Below, piece by piece: positions 5,450 to 7,178 of a stretch of DNA of 7,178 nt. How positions within the stretch are numbered: position 1 is the first letter of the stretch; every line of letters starts with the position of its first letter. The position numbers and the translations under genes were made by a program. The notes below the pieces were generated by a model. It searched no databases and was not told where the DNA came from. It saw nothing but the letters and a program-made list of their open reading frames with translations. Origin of the DNA: an uncultured Acetatifactor sp. (GTDB lineage: Bacteria; Bacillota; Clostridia; Lachnospirales; Lachnospiraceae); NCBI GenBank assembly GCA_910578995.1, contig CAJTSY010000166.1, forward strand, positions 1 to 7,178. The letters run 5' to 3'.

Positions 5450-6952
5450 ATGAAAAAGGCAGAGATTATCGTAGACAAATATTTCCTCACAGGGGCGGTG
5501 GACAAAAGGATCTTCGGTTCCTTCATTGAGCACCTGGGGCGGGCCGTGTATGAGGGCATCTATCAGGAGGGCAGCCCCTTTGCGGACGAGCAGGGCATGC
5601 GAAAGGACGTACTGGATCTGGTGAGGGAGCTTAAGGTGCCCATCGTGCGCTACCCCGGCGGGAATTTCGTGTCCGGCTATCACTGGGAAGACGGCGTAGG
5701 CCCCAGGGCGGAGCGTCCGGCGAAGGTGGATCTGGCCTGGCAGGTGATTGAGTCCAACCAGTTCGGCCTGAATGAGTTCGCCGACTGGGCGAAGAAGGCA
5801 GGAACGGAAGTGATGATGGCCGTAAACCTGGGAACCAGGGGACCCGAGGAGGCCAAAGACCTGTTGGAGTACTGTAATTTTAAAAAAGGCAGCTATTACA
5901 GCGACTTAAGGCGGAAGCACGGCTACGAGGAGCCCCATAACATCAGGCTCTGGTGCATGGGAAATGAGATGGACGGGCCCTGGCAGATGGGCCACAAGAC
6001 GGCGAAGGAATACGGCCGCGCCGCGGCGGAGACCAGCAGGCTGATGAAGTTCATGGATCCGGGTATTGAGACGGTGGCATGCGGCAGCTCCAGTCTGGGG
6101 ATGGATACCTTCGGCCACTGGGAGGATGAAGTCTTAGGCGAATGCTATGACCAGGTGGACTATCTCTCCCTCCACCAGTACTATGGGAACCGGGACAATG
6201 ACACGCCGGAATTTCTGGCAAATTCCAAGGGCATGGACGAGTTTATCAGCTCTGTCCTGTCCATAGCGGACTGCGTAAAAGCAAAGAAGCGCAGCAGGAA
6301 GCAGATCAACCTTTCCTTTGACGAGTGGAATGTGTGGTATCACAGCAACGAGGCGGACGCACAGTTGGAGAAGTGGGTGCAGGCTCCCCATCAGTTGGAG
6401 GATGTATACAATTTTGAGGACGCGCTGTTGGTGGGCAGCATGCTGATTACCCTGCTCCGCCATGCAGACAGGGTGAAGATTGCCTGTCTGGCACAGCTTG
6501 TGAACGTGATTGCGCCCATTATGACTTCGGACACAGGGGCCTGGAGACAGACCATTTTCTATCCTTACATGCATGCCAGTATATACGGCAGGGGGACGGT
6601 GCTGAACACCCTGGTGAAAGCGCCCTTCTATGAGAGCAGAAATTATGGCGAAGTCTCTTTCCTGGACAGCGTCTGCGTCTGGAATGAGGAAGAGGGGGAA
6701 CTGACCATCTTCGCGGTGAACAAGGATCTGGAGGAGGATCTGGAGGTAAGCTGTGACCTGAGGCAGTTTGCGGATTACAGGGTGGAGGAGCATATCATCC
6801 TGACCAATGACGATCTGAAGGCAGTGAATACGGAGGAGAATCCGGACTGTGTGGCGCCTGTGGCAGGAAATGCTTCCCGCATGGAGAACGGGCAGTTTTC
6901 TACTGTGTTCGGAAAGCACAGCTGGAATGTGGTAAGGCTGAAAAAACAGTAG
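5450..6952 (+). CDS. abfA: Alpha-L-arabinofuranosidase, GH51, intracellular
   Basis: A complete 500-residue GH51 enzyme (EC 3.2.1.55) that removes terminal arabinofuranose from arabino-oligosaccharides by a retaining mechanism. The N-terminus holds IFGSFIEHLGRAVYEGIY (21-38) and the substrate-site RYPGGNFVSGYHW (67-79). The TIM barrel carries the acid/base E173 in WCMGNEMDGPWQ (168-179) and the nucleophile E292 in SFDEWNVWY (289-297), close to E175 and E294 of the Geobacillus enzyme. The all-beta C-terminal domain follows from about 385 and ends in the typical FSTVFGKHSWNVVRL. There is no signal peptide, so it works in the cytoplasm on imported oligosaccharides; the transporter is outside the window. 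GAGG (5437-5440) precedes the ATG by 9 nt. The divergent araC-type gene is the likely regulator. Its stop faces the histidine kinase stop across 11 bp. Confidence 0.96.
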   Translation: MKKAEIIVDKYFLTGAVDKRIFGSFIEHLGRAVYEGIYQEGSPFADEQGMRKDVLDLVRELKVPIVRYPGGNFVSGYHWEDGVGPRAERPAKVDLAWQVIESNQFGLNEFADWAKKAGTEVMMAVNLGTRGPEEAKDLLEYCNFKKGSYYSDLRRKHGYEEPHNIRLWCMGNEMDGPWQMGHKTAKEYGRAAAETSRLMKFMDPGIETVACGSSSLGMDTFGHWEDEVLGECYDQVDYLSLHQYYGNRDNDTPEFLANSKGMDEFISSVLSIADCVKAKKRSRKQINLSFDEWNVWYHSNEADAQLEKWVQAPHQLEDVYNFEDALLVGSMLITLLRHADRVKIACLAQLVNVIAPIMTSDTGAWRQTIFYPYMHASIYGRGTVLNTLVKAPFYESRNYGEVSFLDSVCVWNEEEGELTIFAVNKDLEEDLEVSCDLRQFADYRVEEHIILTNDDLKAVNTEENPDCVAPVAGNASRMENGQFSTVFGKHSWNVVRLKKQ

Positions 6953-6963
6953 TGTGTCCTGCT

Positions 6964-7178
6964 CTAGCAGTACAAAGGCACAACAAGCCGGACGCGGAAT
7001 CCGCCCCGGCTGCCAGGCGAAATCTGCATCTGCCCTCCGTGGGCCGCCATAATCTGCCGTACCAGGAGCAGCCCCAGTCTGTGGCGCTGCTCCTGGGTGT
7101 TTTCATCGCAAACCATATAATGGGGAGCGTTATTCAGTTTCTCGATTTCTTCCGGCGAAGCCCCTACGCCGTCGTCTT
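6964..7178 (-). CDS. Sensor histidine kinase, C-terminal part of the ATPase domain (partial)
   Basis: The last 70 codons of a leftward gene that continues beyond the right edge, ending at TAG 6964-6966. The visible part begins with the DDGVG nucleotide-binding box (DxGxG), followed by a charged lid (PEEIEKLN, then ENTQEQ). The G2 box and following helix read HRLGLLLVRQIMAAHGGQM, and the protein ends in beta strands FRVRLVVPLY. This is the order and spacing of the GHKL ATPase domain of two-component kinases. The first glycine of the usual HGLGL box is arginine here, a tolerated variation in some clostridial kinases. Sensor, membrane segments and the phospho-accepting histidine are outside the window. 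Whether it relates to arabinoside use cannot be judged. Confidence 0.87.
   Translation of the reverse strand, partial: DDGVGASPEEIEKLNNAPHYMVCDENTQEQRHRLGLLLVRQIMAAHGGQMQISPGSRGGFRVRLVVPLYC

Noticed and set aside
5347..5529. A 60-codon plus-strand ORF upstream of and overlapping the arabinofuranosidase
   Set aside because: Its ATG directly abuts the GGAG with no spacing, it runs across the candidate promoter and into the enzyme gene out of frame, and the product is basic and featureless.
6134..6919. A 261-codon minus-strand frame inside the arabinofuranosidase
   Set aside because: Shadow of the GH51 gene, whose catalytic residues and full length are intact.
6953..6973. Short inverted repeat ctgct/agcag between the abfA and histidine kinase ends as a terminator
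   Set aside because: A 5-bp stem with a 2-nt loop and no U-tract is too small to be convincing.

Overview
The window looks like chromosomal DNA from a Gram-positive Clostridia species, most likely a Lachnospiraceae gut commensal. The reasons are strong AGGAGG-type ribosome binding sites, AT-rich spacers between GC-rich genes, extended -10 promoters (TGGTATAAT), a Firmicutes-type LexA box, and the gene families present. The species cannot be named from the sequence. There is no rRNA, tRNA, CRISPR array, insertion sequence or phage gene.

Layout. At the left edge are the first 11 codons of a leftward gene, probably a Y-family translesion DNA polymerase. Its roughly 135-nt leader holds a long inverted repeat, and its promoter carries a near-consensus LexA (SOS) box. 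Positions 199-498 contain no gene I can defend, only a palindrome and open but unassignable frames. A possible 50-codon ORF with a strong Shine-Dalgarno (499-651) overlaps the start of a complete maltose/galactoside-type O-acetyltransferase (599-1234, +). Facing it is a leftward two-gene operon: an ArsR-family regulator with a four-cysteine tail (2998-3360), then a half-size ABC exporter (1248-2981). The operon has a good promoter at 3449-3476 and an overlapping inverted repeat that is a likely autoregulatory operator.

Next is a rightward gene (3558-4382) of the two-domain NAT_N/GNAT_C acyltransferase family, whose substrate is unknown. It converges on a leftward AraC-family regulator (4415-5191). 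That regulator is divergent from a cytoplasmic GH51 alpha-L-arabinofuranosidase (5450-6952, +). The 258-bp spacer between them has candidate promoters for both directions and one cre-like site, as expected for an arabino-oligosaccharide use locus under local and catabolite control. At the right edge is the C-terminal 70 residues of a leftward sensor histidine kinase.

The genes form several small independent units: SOS/DNA damage tolerance, acetyl transfer, a metal- or stress-responsive exporter, an orphan acyltransferase, arabinoside breakdown and a two-component sensor. I see no evidence of a new multi-gene system. The parts most worth a second look are the SOS-controlled structured leader at the left edge and the Cys-rich ArsR/exporter pair.
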